DNA of 18,280 nt from an uncultured Prevotella sp. (GCA_900543585.1 UQRP01000042.1:1-18280); one strand, 5' to 3'; positions 9,667 through 17,202 are shown, numbered from the stretch's first letter. The notes: a model not told the origin generated them from the letters alone. A program made the numbers and translations.

Positions 9667-9674
9667 TATTTTTG
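9667..9674 (+). promoter_or_regulatory. Possible -7 element for the ECF sigma gene
   Basis: TATTTTTG matches the Bacteroidota -7 consensus TAnnTTTG, 53 bases before the chosen sigma start. The nearest upstream TTTG (9639-9642) is 24 bases away, longer than the usual 19-21, so the match is partial. The A-rich stretch at 9550-9590 is shared with the divergent fecR operon, whose own promoter I could not place. Confidence 0.4.
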
Positions 9675-9727
9675 CATATCCAAAAGGAACACTTCAGTTG
9701 ATAAATCTGACAGTAACATACACAACA

Positions 9728-10300
9728 ATGGAAAAACAGGAAATGAGCATCGAGTCAATCTGTCTATGGAATGATGATTCCATAGCATGGATTTATGACG
9801 CTTTCTTTTCCTCCCTCGTCGTCACTTCCACACAGATTACCAATGACATAGAGGTTGCTTATGATATAGTACAAGATTTTTTTACTAATCTGCTTGAACA
9901 ACAGCCACTGTTTGCGAACATGTCCCACCTTAAGGCTTATTTTTATAATAGCGTGAGAAATAGGTCGGTGAGCTGGATGCGCCACGAGAAAGTCATCAAC
10001 GCACATACTGAACAGATAATTCACGATATGCGCTACCAGCTTGACAGCAATGATGAGGATTGCTTTTATACGGAGGAAATATATCGTCAGCTGTTCATCG
10101 CCGTTGACAAATTGCCCGAGCGCCAACGTGAGGTCTTTCTCCTTGTCATGCAAGGAAAAAGCAACAGCGCGATAGCCCAGGAGTTGAATATATCAGTGGA
10201 AACCGTTAAGACGCTCAAGAAGCGGGGAAAACAGAAGCTGCGCAATACTATATCACCGCAGGCGATATTGCTGCTTACAATAATATGTATGGAGTTCTAA
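9728..10300 (+). CDS. ECF-type RNA polymerase sigma-70 factor (Bacteroidota FecI-like)
   Basis: 190 aa from the start MEKQEMSIES; alternatives are ATG 9698 (adds 10 residues) and ATG 9743. Sigma region 2 is at about 20-95 (YDIVQDFFTNLLEQQP, then LKAYFYNSVRNRSVSWMRHEK). Region 4 is at about 125-180 (KLPERQREVFLLVMQGKSN, SAIAQELNISVETVKTLKKR, helix-turn-helix). There is no region 3 or 1.1, as expected for ECF sigma factors. It most likely directs transcription of the divergent fecR-thuA-susC-susD-tlpA operon and perhaps itself. It is AT-richer by eye than the replication operon. It stands alone on the plus strand: most Bacteroidota sigma genes of this class are followed by their fecR on the same strand, whereas here the pair is head to head with about 220 bases between them. 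Confidence 0.95.
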   Translation: MEKQEMSIESICLWNDDSIAWIYDAFFSSLVVTSTQITNDIEVAYDIVQDFFTNLLEQQPLFANMSHLKAYFYNSVRNRSVSWMRHEKVINAHTEQIIHDMRYQLDSNDEDCFYTEEIYRQLFIAVDKLPERQREVFLLVMQGKSNSAIAQELNISVETVKTLKKRGKQKLRNTISPQAILLLTIICMEF

Positions 10301-10310
10301 AAGGAATACA

Positions 10311-10337
10311 TTGTTTATCCCCATATCTGATAAACAA
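10311..10337. repeat. AT-rich inverted repeat between convergent sigma and tRNA units
   Basis: TTGTTTATC (10311-10319) and GATAAACAA (10329-10337) form a perfect 9-bp stem with a 9-base loop. The sequence sits between the plus-strand sigma gene and the minus-strand tRNAs. It could terminate or protect both transcripts, but no U-run follows on either side, so a terminator call would be weak. Confidence 0.45.
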
Positions 10338-10342
10338 AATAG

Positions 10343-10413
10343 AGCGGGATACGGGAATCGAACCCGCCTCCCAGGCTTGGGAAGCCCGTGCACTACCGAT
10401 GTGCTAATCCCGC
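10343..10413 (-). tRNA. tRNA-Gly (anticodon CCC)
   Basis: A full cloverleaf can be drawn on the minus strand: acceptor GCGGGAT pairing with ATCCCGC, D arm with GCAC/GTGC, anticodon stem CGGGC/GCCTG around loop TTCCCAA (anticodon CCC), and T arm GCGGG-TTCGATT-CCCGT. The discriminator base is T and no CCA is encoded. It is the second gene of a two-tRNA unit, 33 bases after tRNA-Thr. Confidence 0.96.
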
Positions 10414-10446
10414 ATAAAAAGAAAGGGGAAAGACTTTTCCCCTCAG

Positions 10447-10519
<73 letters not shown>

Positions 10520-10530
10520 GAATGCGAATG

Positions 10531-10561
10531 CAAAGGTAGAAAGAATTTTTGTAATCGCAAA
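10531..10561 (-). promoter_or_regulatory. Bacteroidota primary-sigma promoter for the tRNA pair
   Basis: On the minus strand TTTG (10558-10561) is followed by exactly 19 bases and then TACCTTTG (10531-10538). This fits the TTTG-N19-TAnnTTTG consensus fully. Transcription would start only a few bases before tRNA-Thr. Confidence 0.85.
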
Positions 10562-10569
10562 GAGTTCCA

Positions 10570-10589
10570 AGATTTTTTTATAAAAATCT
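10570..10589. repeat. AT-rich inverted repeat upstream of tRNA promoter
   Basis: AGATTTTT (10570-10577) and AAAAATCT (10582-10589) flank TTAT, giving a perfect 8-bp stem directly upstream of the tRNA promoter. It could be an UP-like A/T element or part of a transcription stop for the operon that ends at 10792. Neither role is shown by the sequence. Confidence 0.4.
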
Positions 10590-10608
10590 ATATCGAGGGG
10601 CGGAAATG

Positions 10609-10685
10609 GGTGGTAGGTGTTAGGTGGTGGGTGGTAGGTGTTAGGTGATGGGTGTTAGGTGATGGGTGTTAGGTGATAGGTGTTA
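10609..10685 (+). repeat. Eleven GGTGNTR heptamers
   Basis: Eleven consecutive heptamers all fit GGTGNTR, with variants GGTGGTA, GGTGTTA, GGTGGTG, GGTGATG and GGTGATA. From 10637 they partly alternate with a 14-base period. The array ends in GGTGTTAATGGTAT (10679-10692), the inverted counterpart of 95-108. It is not translated and lies downstream of the replication operon. Confidence 0.88.
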
Positions 10686-10706
10686 ATGGTATACCCGGTT
10701 CCCCCG

Positions 10707-10732
10707 TAGGGGCGGCCTTTATGGCCGCCCTA
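10707..10732. repeat. GC-rich perfect inverted repeat
   Basis: GGGCGGCC (10710-10717) and GGCCGCCC (10723-10730) flank the loop TTTAT, and outer bases TAG/CTA extend the symmetry with one bulge. This is a stable hairpin in either transcript. It lies about 60 bases downstream of the stop of the minus-strand operon, but without a U-tract it is not a classical terminator. Confidence 0.75.
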
Positions 10733-10734
10733 AC

Positions 10735-10776
10735 CCTGCAGGTTACCGGCAAGCACTGATCCAGAAGGGTCACACT
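10735..10776 (+). repeat. Diverged fragment of the right-end repeat family
   Basis: The stretch from TGCAGG to GGGTCACAC aligns almost throughout with 17936-17976 (TGCAGG, CGGTAAG, GACCCCGGAGGGGTCACAC). Here the hairpin has decayed to GATCCAGAAGGGTC. With the heptamers and GC hairpin it fills the 272-base gap between the tRNA promoter and the protease-like gene. Confidence 0.7.
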
Positions 10777-10791
10777 GCGAGCAACATATCG

Positions 10792-12474
10792 TTATTTGTA
10801 TTTGTCAATGAGTTTCTCGGCGCGGGCGTCGCCCATCTCCTGGGCTTTGCGCAGGTCGGTGAGACCCTCGGCGGTCTGCTTCGACTCACAGCGTGCGATG
10901 CCACGGATGATGTAGAGGTCGCTGAGCTGGTCGGCTCCCGGCACCTCGAAGGCCATGTCGCAGGTGGCGATGGCATCGGACAACCGGTTGACACGGAGCT
11001 GGAGACTCGCCATCTCGGCATAGTAAACGGGCTCGGCGCGGTTCAGGACAATGGCATGGGCGATGTCGTTGAGGGCTACCTGATACTGGCGCAGCTTCAT
11101 CTCACAACGGTATTTGGTGTAGTAGAAGTCTGCCGTGCCACGGTTGTTGACGAGGGAGTCGTAGGTCATATAGTCGAGGAAGGCCTTGCGGTAGTCGCCG
11201 TCGGCATCATACTGCTGTCCGCGGGCCAGGACATAGGGTGCGCGGGCCTGCCCCTGCTGCACGTTGACGGCACTGTCGAGGAGCGCCATGATTTCCGGTT
11301 TCGGGGCCTTGAGCATCGTCTTGCAGCGGGCAGCCTCGTAGTAGACCTCCCCGTTCTTGCCCAGCTCCGTCTGCTGCAAAGCCGTGAAGAGGTTGAGGGC
11401 ATCCTGATAGCGGCCCATGGCAAAGAGAATCTGTGCCTGCTGGTGGCGGTAGTTGGGCTGCGGCTTCACCTTGTCAGCCTCGCGGGCCAGCTCCAGGGCC
11501 TTGTCGAGCGACCACTTCGTGAACGTGGTGTCGACACGGTAGACACTGGCTCGATAGACGATGTCGGCATAGTTGCTGTAGGCGACATCCTTCTCGGCGG
11601 CTTTCTTCAGCTCCAGTTGCAGCATGTCGTCGGCCTGCTGAAGACGGCGCTGCGCCATGAGACTGTTGGCGCGCGTGTTGTAACCCGCCGTGGCCGTGGG
11701 GAAGAGGCGGATGTAGTCGTCGATATACGCCTCATACTTCGTGCTGTCGACACTGCCCGCAGCCATGAGGAGCATGACGGTGGCGTCCTTCTCGTCGGCG
11801 GGGAGGGCGGTGCGGATGCCTGTGGCGCGGAGTGTGGCGTCGTTGATGGAGAAGGCCGTGAGCTTGAAGGTCGTGGTGACGCGTGTGTCGGCGGCAAAGG
11901 CCTGGCCGCCCGTCTCTGGGCGCTGCATGATGCCCAAGAGCTCACCGGAGGCGTTGACGACAGGGCAGCCGAGCTGGGCGGCCGAGACGTCGGCATCGTT
12001 GAAGACATAATAGTTGTAAGACGTCATGAACTTCTCGGTGCGCTCGGGTGTGAGGCTCCTGATGTCCGGCTTCTTCAGGTCGTAGCCCACGATATAGACG
12101 GGTGAGGCGGCAGCGTCGGAGGCTGTCAGGGGCAGCGCCGGGGCTGCCGACGTGCCCTTGATGCGGAAGCGGCAGAGGTCGTAGTTCTCGGAGACGCCGA
12201 GCATGACGTCGACATCATACTGTCGGCCACGGGCGTCGATGACGACGGCACGGGCAGCGCCCTTGAAGGGGTTCCACATGGCCACGCCCTCACCGGCAGC
12301 GCCCGTGAAGACGCCATGAGAGGTGGCGAGGATGGTGCCGTCGGCATTGTAGGTGGTGAGAGTGAACACGCTCTGAGCCGCTTTCTTCACACCGGCAGGC
12401 TGGGCTGCGGCGAAGAGGGGCAGGAAGAGCAGAAGGAAGGAAAGAAGGGGGTGGATGAAAGACTTGCGAGTCAT
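10792..12474 (-). CDS. Exported TPR protein with inactive-looking trypsin-like domain
   Basis: 560 aa with signal peptide 1-24 (LLLFLPLFAAAQ). Residues about 28-190 resemble a trypsin/HtrA-type protease fold: the block VVIDARGRQYDVDVMLGVSENYDLCRFRI matches the part around the catalytic Asp (D99), and GCPVVNASGELLGIM matches the GGPLVN block. The catalytic Ser position is Leu168 and the His position appears to be Asn68 (WNPFKGA where active members have NHVxxGA), so it is probably not a protease. From about 225 on come tetratricopeptide-like helices (YNTRANSLMAQRRLQQADDM, QAQILFAMGRYQDALNLFTA, YYAEMASLQLRVNRLSDAI). It likely acts as a periplasmic scaffold or binding protein. It is last in the dnaN operon, and its ATG overlaps the recN stop by one base (TAATG). 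Confidence 0.82.
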   Translation of the reverse strand: MTRKSFIHPLLSFLLLFLPLFAAAQPAGVKKAAQSVFTLTTYNADGTILATSHGVFTGAAGEGVAMWNPFKGAARAVVIDARGRQYDVDVMLGVSENYDLCRFRIKGTSAAPALPLTASDAAASPVYIVGYDLKKPDIRSLTPERTEKFMTSYNYYVFNDADVSAAQLGCPVVNASGELLGIMQRPETGGQAFAADTRVTTTFKLTAFSINDATLRATGIRTALPADEKDATVMLLMAAGSVDSTKYEAYIDDYIRLFPTATAGYNTRANSLMAQRRLQQADDMLQLELKKAAEKDVAYSNYADIVYRASVYRVDTTFTKWSLDKALELAREADKVKPQPNYRHQQAQILFAMGRYQDALNLFTALQQTELGKNGEVYYEAARCKTMLKAPKPEIMALLDSAVNVQQGQARAPYVLARGQQYDADGDYRKAFLDYMTYDSLVNNRGTADFYYTKYRCEMKLRQYQVALNDIAHAIVLNRAEPVYYAEMASLQLRVNRLSDAIATCDMAFEVPGADQLSDLYIIRGIARCESKQTAEGLTDLRKAQEMGDARAEKLIDKYK

Positions 12475-14150
12475 TATCTGATAGGATTATTAGCGTTATG
12501 CAATAGTGTCTTGGCATTGTCGATGGCAGCCTGGGAGACGTCGCTGCCCGAGAGCATCTGAGCCAGCTCGGTGACACGCTCCTCGGGCTTGAGGAGGCGC
12601 ATGTGGCTCACCGTGCCCTCGGGAGTCTCCTCCTTGCTGACCTTGTAGTGGGTGGAGCCCATGGCGGCAATCTGCGGCAGATGGGTGATGGAGATGACCT
12701 GCCGGTGGTTGTCGCCCATCTCGCGCATGATCTGCGCCATCTTCTCGGCCACACGCCCGCTGACGCCGGTGTCGATCTCGTCGAAGATGATAGTGGGGAG
12801 CTTGACAGCTCCGCTGATCATGGCCTTCAGGGAGAGCATGACACGGGCAATCTCACCACCGGAGGCAACCTGTGCCACGGGCTGGAGAGCAGTGCTGCTG
12901 TTGGCACTGAAGAGGAACTGCACCTTGTCGATGCCCGATGGAGAGCACTCCCGGCTGTCGAAATGGATGGCGAACTGCACCTTGGGGATACCTAAGGGCA
13001 CGAGGCGCCGCTTCATCTCTTCCTCGACCTTCATGGCGGCCTTGTGGCGCACGCTGCTGAGCTTCCGGGCGATGTCCAGACACTGGCTGTAGGCAGCCTT
13101 GGCGGCTTCGTCGAGGGCCTGGAGCTGCTCCTCGCCACCGTCGATATGCTGTAGCTGACTGCCGATGCGGTCGCGCTCGGCGATGAGCTCGTCGGTGGAG
13201 GCGGCATGGAACTTCTGCTCTAAAGAGTAGAGGAGGTCGAGGCGCGCGTTGACATCCTCTAACTCCTGGGGGTTGAAGTCGACCCGCTCAAGCTTGGCGT
13301 CGATTTCCTGGGAGATGTCCTTGACGTCGATGAAGGCAGAGTCGAGGCGCTGGACAAGGTCCTTGACGTCGGGGTAGACGTCCTCGATGTCCTGAAGCCG
13401 TGAGAAAGCCTGTCGAAGCTCGGTGACGCAGCCGTTGTCCTCACCGGAGAGGAGCGAGGAAGCCTCGTAGAGGGCGCTCTTGATGTCCTCGGTGTGGCTC
13501 ATGGTCTGCGACCGCTGCTCCAGCTCCGTCTCCTCGCCGGAGACGAGGCGCGCCTTGTCGAGCTCGGCAAACTGGAAGCGGAGGAACTCCTCATTCTCCT
13601 TGCTGCGACGGCATTCCTCCTGATAGTCCTCGAAGGCTTTCTTGGCCGCTATCCACGCCCCGTAGGCTTTCTGATAGTCGCCTCGCAGGGCGCTGTCGTC
13701 GGCGATGATGTCGACGACATTGAGCTGGAAGTCCTCCTTCTGCAAGAGGAGGTTCTGATGCTGGCTGTGGATGTCGATGAGCTGGTCGCCAAGGTCGCGG
13801 AGGACATTGAGCGAGACGGGGGTATCGTTGATGAAGGCACGGCTCTTGCCGCTGCTGCTGACCTCGCGACGGAGGATGCAGTCGGAGCGGTCATAGTCAA
13901 TCTCATTGCGCGTGAAGAAGTCCTCCATATTATAATGTGAGAGGTCGAAATGCGCCTCTATGATGCACTTCTTCCGCCCGGCCTTGATCTGCTTGGAGTC
14001 GGCGCGCTGGCCTAAGAGGAGGTGGAGAGCGCCGAGGATGATGCTCTTGCCCGCTCCCGTCTCACCGGTGATGACGGAGAAGCCGGGGAAGAGGGGGATG
14101 TCGAGCTCGTCGATGAGGGTGAAGTCCTTGATATAAAGTTGCTTGAGCAT
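12474..14150 (-). CDS. recN: DNA repair protein RecN
   Basis: SMC-like ATPase that acts in double-strand-break repair and recombination. 558 aa from the start MLKQLYIKDF; an in-frame upstream ATG would add 60 low-quality residues overlapping the preceding gene and was rejected. Walker A GETGAGKS is at 29-36, with a Q-loop region around IHSQHQNLLL. A long coiled-coil middle runs about 150-375 (ELEQRSQTMSHTEDIKSALY). The signature motif ASGGEIARVML starts at 429 and Walker B PTIIFDE at 452, followed by THLPQIAA. Length is standard for the family. It is transcribed 7 bases after the DUF4835 gene and overlaps the next gene by one base, so expression of these genes is probably coupled. Confidence 0.97.
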   Translation of the reverse strand: MLKQLYIKDFTLIDELDIPLFPGFSVITGETGAGKSIILGALHLLLGQRADSKQIKAGRKKCIIEAHFDLSHYNMEDFFTRNEIDYDRSDCILRREVSSSGKSRAFINDTPVSLNVLRDLGDQLIDIHSQHQNLLLQKEDFQLNVVDIIADDSALRGDYQKAYGAWIAAKKAFEDYQEECRRSKENEEFLRFQFAELDKARLVSGEETELEQRSQTMSHTEDIKSALYEASSLLSGEDNGCVTELRQAFSRLQDIEDVYPDVKDLVQRLDSAFIDVKDISQEIDAKLERVDFNPQELEDVNARLDLLYSLEQKFHAASTDELIAERDRIGSQLQHIDGGEEQLQALDEAAKAAYSQCLDIARKLSSVRHKAAMKVEEEMKRRLVPLGIPKVQFAIHFDSRECSPSGIDKVQFLFSANSSTALQPVAQVASGGEIARVMLSLKAMISGAVKLPTIIFDEIDTGVSGRVAEKMAQIMREMGDNHRQVISITHLPQIAAMGSTHYKVSKEETPEGTVSHMRLLKPEERVTELAQMLSGSDVSQAAIDNAKTLLHNANNPIR

Positions 14151-14157
14151 AGTATGG

Positions 14158-15129
14158 TTATTGCTTAATCTTTTCCCACGCGTTGTTCTGTGAGGCGTTG
14201 ATGGAGAAGAGGATGTCGTAGACGATCTCCTTCTCTTTCTGCGTGCCATGACCCTTGTAGATATTGGCCAGCTCGTCGCGCTTGTAGTCGGTCCATATCT
14301 GGGGCCACGCACTCTGCGGCCGGTCGTCATGGCATTTCTTCAGGTCGTTCTCGATGGCCGTCGTGACCTCGTTGCGGCCACGGTCGGCATTTTCGGCCAT
14401 CTCGTCGAGGCCCTTGCGGTAGTAGTCGTACTGCAACTGCCGGAAGGGCTGCATGGCACCGTCGAGGTAGTCGTTGATGATGGCGAAGCGGTTGCGGTCG
14501 CTGTCGAAGGACTTCCAGCCGGTGTAGTTGAGGTTCTGGGCACCATTGGTGAGGTTCATGCAGCGCTCTAAGACATCACTGCCGCCCATGGGGGCGAAGG
14601 TGTCGAGGTTGATGCCGATGATGAGGTAGGCATAGTAGGCTAAGAGCGCCGTGAGCTGGTTGTCGATGGCGTCGTCGTTGAACTCGAGCTGGTCGAACTG
14701 CGCGAAGGTGAAGTTGAAGTCGTTGTCGGTGTTGTTGAAGATGGTGGTGGTGTAGGAGGCGTTGTAGACGGGCCGGTTGGCCTGGATGACGGCCTTGCAG
14801 GTGAAGAGGTCCGTCGACTTGTCGTATTTGGTCACCGTGATGTTGAAGTTGCAGGCGATGCGCTCGTTGTTTCGGAATTGCAGACTCGTCCACTGCCGGT
14901 CGTTGATGAACTGGGTGAGCGTCTGCTGGAGGTTGTCGAAGACAGAGGCGTCGGTGCCGCTGATCTGGTTGTGGTTGATGGTGACCTTGGCCGAGAGCTC
15001 CTGAGCCCCGGCAGTGTGGGGCACCGTCAGCAAGGCAGCGAGGGCGGTGCACCCTATGGCACGGCGCAGCAGGCACCAGCGATAGCCGTGGTGCCCTGCC
15101 CTACCCTTCTGCATACGTATTCTCACCAT
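14158..15129 (-). CDS. DUF4835-family exported protein (possible type IX secretion component, PorD-like)
   Basis: 323 aa. The N-terminus is basic with a hydrophobic segment and cleavage near TAGAQ; a second ATG five codons in (15114) could be the real start. The mature protein opens with ELSAKVTINHNQISGTDASV and contains FINDRQWTSLQF, NFNITVTKYD and YYAYLIIGINLDTFAPMGG, which I recognise as the Bacteroidota-specific DUF4835 family. From memory, members have been linked to type IX secretion under the name PorD; no other T9SS gene is visible here, so the role is not asserted. It lies 10 bases after the exonuclease gene and 7 before recN, a conserved location for this family in Bacteroidota. Confidence 0.85.
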   Translation of the reverse strand: MVRIRMQKGRAGHHGYRWCLLRRAIGCTALAALLTVPHTAGAQELSAKVTINHNQISGTDASVFDNLQQTLTQFINDRQWTSLQFRNNERIACNFNITVTKYDKSTDLFTCKAVIQANRPVYNASYTTTIFNNTDNDFNFTFAQFDQLEFNDDAIDNQLTALLAYYAYLIIGINLDTFAPMGGSDVLERCMNLTNGAQNLNYTGWKSFDSDRNRFAIINDYLDGAMQPFRQLQYDYYRKGLDEMAENADRGRNEVTTAIENDLKKCHDDRPQSAWPQIWTDYKRDELANIYKGHGTQKEKEIVYDILFSINASQNNAWEKIKQ

Positions 15130-15139
15130 GGGCCCGTCG

Positions 15140-16006
15140 TCAACCGTTCAACTTGGCCTCACGGAGGCGGATGCGCGTGAGCACCTGCTTGGTGTTGAGG
15201 GTGAAGTCAGCACCCAGCATCCAACTGTAATAGCCTGGGTCGCGGCGCAGGACGTCGGCTACGGCCCAGCCACGGTATTTGCCAAAGTTGAAGACCTCCT
15301 GGCGGCGTGGCTTGCCGTCGGCGTCGAGAATGGGCTTGCCGTCACCGTCTTTCATGTCGGCCCACACCATGCGTCCGGCAAAGTCGACGTTGTCGTTCTG
15401 CCGCGACTCCTCGGCCATGACATCCATGTCGTTGGGCAGGGCCATGGCAGGGTCCTCGACTTTTCCGGGCTCATATTTGTCGAGCTCGCCCTGAAGGACG
15501 CGGTAGGTAGCCTCGGTGTCCTGGTCGGCGCGGTGGGCCTGGAAGTCGTCCTCCATCTTGCGACCCGTGAAGAAGCGGTAGGCAGCGGCAAGGTTGCGGG
15601 GCTCATGGCGGAAGAAGATGGTCTGGGCGTCGATGAGCCGGCATTTGGAGAAGTCGAAGTCGACACCGGCGCGGAGAAACTCCTCGGCGAGCATGGGGAC
15701 ATCGAAGTGGTTGGAGTTGTAGCCGGCGAAGTCGCAGCCCGTGAAGGTGTCGGCTAAGGTCTTGGCAATCTGCTTGAACTCCGGGGCGTCCTTGACGGCG
15801 TCGTCGGTGATGCCCGTGAGCTGCTGCACAACGGCGGGGATGGGCTTGCCAGGATTGACGAAGAGGCTCTTGCGCTCTTCCTCGCCCTCGGCATCGCCGG
15901 GTTTGACCTTTATATAGGAAATCTGAATGATACGGTCATTGACCAAATCAAGCCCCGTAGCCTCCAGGTCGAAGACTATCAAGGGCTTTGTGAGTTTCAA
16001 ACGCAT
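15140..16006 (-). CDS. DnaQ-like DEDDh 3'-5' exonuclease with ExoX-type C-terminus
   Basis: 288 aa. The exonuclease fold shows all expected acidic residues: ExoI FDLEATG (D13, E15), ExoII HFDVPML (D102), and ExoIII HRADQD (H158, D163), so it should be an active DEDDh nuclease hydrolysing DNA or RNA from the 3' end. The C-terminal part (about 236-285, FGKYRGWAV, DPGYYSWML) looks like the small domain seen at the end of ExoX-like proteins. It may serve as a proofreading or repair subunit in concert with the beta clamp encoded 29 bases upstream in the same operon. The start MRLKLTKPLIVFDLEATG leaves almost no leader before ExoI, as usual. Confidence 0.93.
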   Translation of the reverse strand: MRLKLTKPLIVFDLEATGLDLVNDRIIQISYIKVKPGDAEGEEERKSLFVNPGKPIPAVVQQLTGITDDAVKDAPEFKQIAKTLADTFTGCDFAGYNSNHFDVPMLAEEFLRAGVDFDFSKCRLIDAQTIFFRHEPRNLAAAYRFFTGRKMEDDFQAHRADQDTEATYRVLQGELDKYEPGKVEDPAMALPNDMDVMAEESRQNDNVDFAGRMVWADMKDGDGKPILDADGKPRRQEVFNFGKYRGWAVADVLRRDPGYYSWMLGADFTLNTKQVLTRIRLREAKLNG

Positions 16007-16035
16007 TTGAAAAGTTCTTTTAAAATACGGTTGTA

Positions 16036-17160
16036 TCAGTCGGTGAGAAGGAGGGGCATGATGAGCATGAGGATGTCCTCGTTCTCAGGCTGTGAGGTGG
16101 GCACGATGATGCCGGCGCGGCTGGGGTCTCCGAGGAAGATCTTGATGTCGTCGGTGGAGATGGCATTGAGAATCTCGGTGAAGAAGTCGCCGCGGAAGCC
16201 TATCTGCATGGGCTGTCCGTTGTACTGGCAGACGAGGTTCTCCTTTGCCGAGGTGGCGAAGTCGAGGTCCTCGGAGCTGAGCTCGAGGTTGCCGTTCTCG
16301 ACCTTGAAGCGTATGAGCTGGCTGCTCATGCTGGCGAAGGGGAGGACGCGGCGGATGGCGCTGAGCAGGGACTTGCGGTCGATGACGACCTCGTTGGGGT
16401 TGTCGGCGGGGATGGCGGCGTTGTAGTTAGGGAAGACGCCCTCGATGAGTCGGCAGTAGAGCTTGCCGCTCTTGAAGCGGAACTCGGCGGCGTTGCCGTT
16501 GAAGCGGATGATGACGTCGTCGTCGCTCTTGTCGAGGACGGCGCGGAGGAGCTGTGCGGGCTTCTTGGGCAGGATGAAGGAGGCAGGGGTCTCGCTCTTG
16601 ATGTCGGAGTAGCGGCAGCGCACGAGCTTATGTCCGTCGGAGGCTACGAAGGCCAGGCACTCGGGGGTGAGGTCGACATAGATACCGTTCATCACGGGGC
16701 GGATCTCGTTGTTGTCGGTGGCGAAGATGGTGCGGGCGATGTTGTCGGCGAGCATGGACCCCTTGAGGGTGATGGTGTGGGCGTCGTCGCCGATGGCCTG
16801 CGTCATGGGATATTCGTCGGCACCCTGGGCGGTGAACTGATACTCACCGTTCTGATAGCCGATGGTGACCTCGTAGGTGTCGAGGTTGATGTCGAAGGTC
16901 AGGGGCTGCTCGGGGAGCTCCTTGACGGCGTCGAGGATGGTATGGCTGGGGATGGTGAAGTCGCCGTCGGTATCAAACTCGTCGAGGGGGAGGCTGGTGT
17001 CCATGACATTCTCGCTGTCGGAAGCGGTGATGTCAATCTGACCATTGTGGACCCTGAAAAGGAAGCTCTCCAAGATAGAGAGCGAGTTCTTGCTGCTGAT
17101 GACTTTGGCAAGTGTCTGAAGGCGGCTGTTGAGAGCTGTACTTGATAGGGTAAATCTCAT
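16036..17160 (-). CDS. dnaN: DNA polymerase III beta sliding clamp
   Basis: 374 aa, the normal length for the ring-forming clamp that tethers DNA polymerase III to DNA. The N-terminus (MRFTLSSTALNSRLQTLAKV followed by NSLSILESFLFRV), the central ASDGHKLVRCRY and the C-terminal tail ENEDILMLIMPLL correspond to the three-domain clamp and its conserved C-terminus. It heads the replication/repair operon that continues through the exonuclease, DUF4835 protein, recN and the TPR protein. A -7-like element, TATCTTTG, lies 35 bases upstream. Confidence 0.98.
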   Translation of the reverse strand: MRFTLSSTALNSRLQTLAKVISSKNSLSILESFLFRVHNGQIDITASDSENVMDTSLPLDEFDTDGDFTIPSHTILDAVKELPEQPLTFDINLDTYEVTIGYQNGEYQFTAQGADEYPMTQAIGDDAHTITLKGSMLADNIARTIFATDNNEIRPVMNGIYVDLTPECLAFVASDGHKLVRCRYSDIKSETPASFILPKKPAQLLRAVLDKSDDDVIIRFNGNAAEFRFKSGKLYCRLIEGVFPNYNAAIPADNPNEVVIDRKSLLSAIRRVLPFASMSSQLIRFKVENGNLELSSEDLDFATSAKENLVCQYNGQPMQIGFRGDFFTEILNAISTDDIKIFLGDPSRAGIIVPTSQPENEDILMLIMPLLLTD

Positions 17161-17194
17161 GATATGTTTTGTTTATTGTTTTCCTTACATTTTA

Positions 17195-17202
17195 CAAAGA
17201 TA
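17195..17202 (-). promoter_or_regulatory. -7-like element for dnaN operon
   Basis: On the minus strand TATCTTTG fits TAnnTTTG, 34 bases upstream of the dnaN ATG. No TTTG occurs at the usual 19-21 base distance, so the -33 half is poor. A leader of roughly 25-30 bases would result. Confidence 0.45.

Noticed and set aside
10343..10413. tRNA 3' end as attachment site of an integrated element carrying the SusCD locus
   Set aside because: No duplicated tRNA 3' segment is seen near the left end and there is no integrase gene.
10707..10732. Intrinsic terminator of the dnaN operon
   Set aside because: The hairpin is strong but no U-rich tract follows on the minus strand, so it is listed only as an inverted repeat.
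11056..12105. Long plus-strand open frame (349 codons) opposite the protease-like gene
   Set aside because: It is the complement of a GC-rich coding sequence; the translation is Val/Gly/Leu-rich with no family features, while the minus strand encodes a signal peptide and TPRs.
14151..14330. 60-residue N-terminal extension of RecN
   Set aside because: It overlaps the end of the DUF4835 gene in another frame and is Arg/Ser/Thr-rich; RecN proteins begin at the MLKQLYIKDF type sequence.
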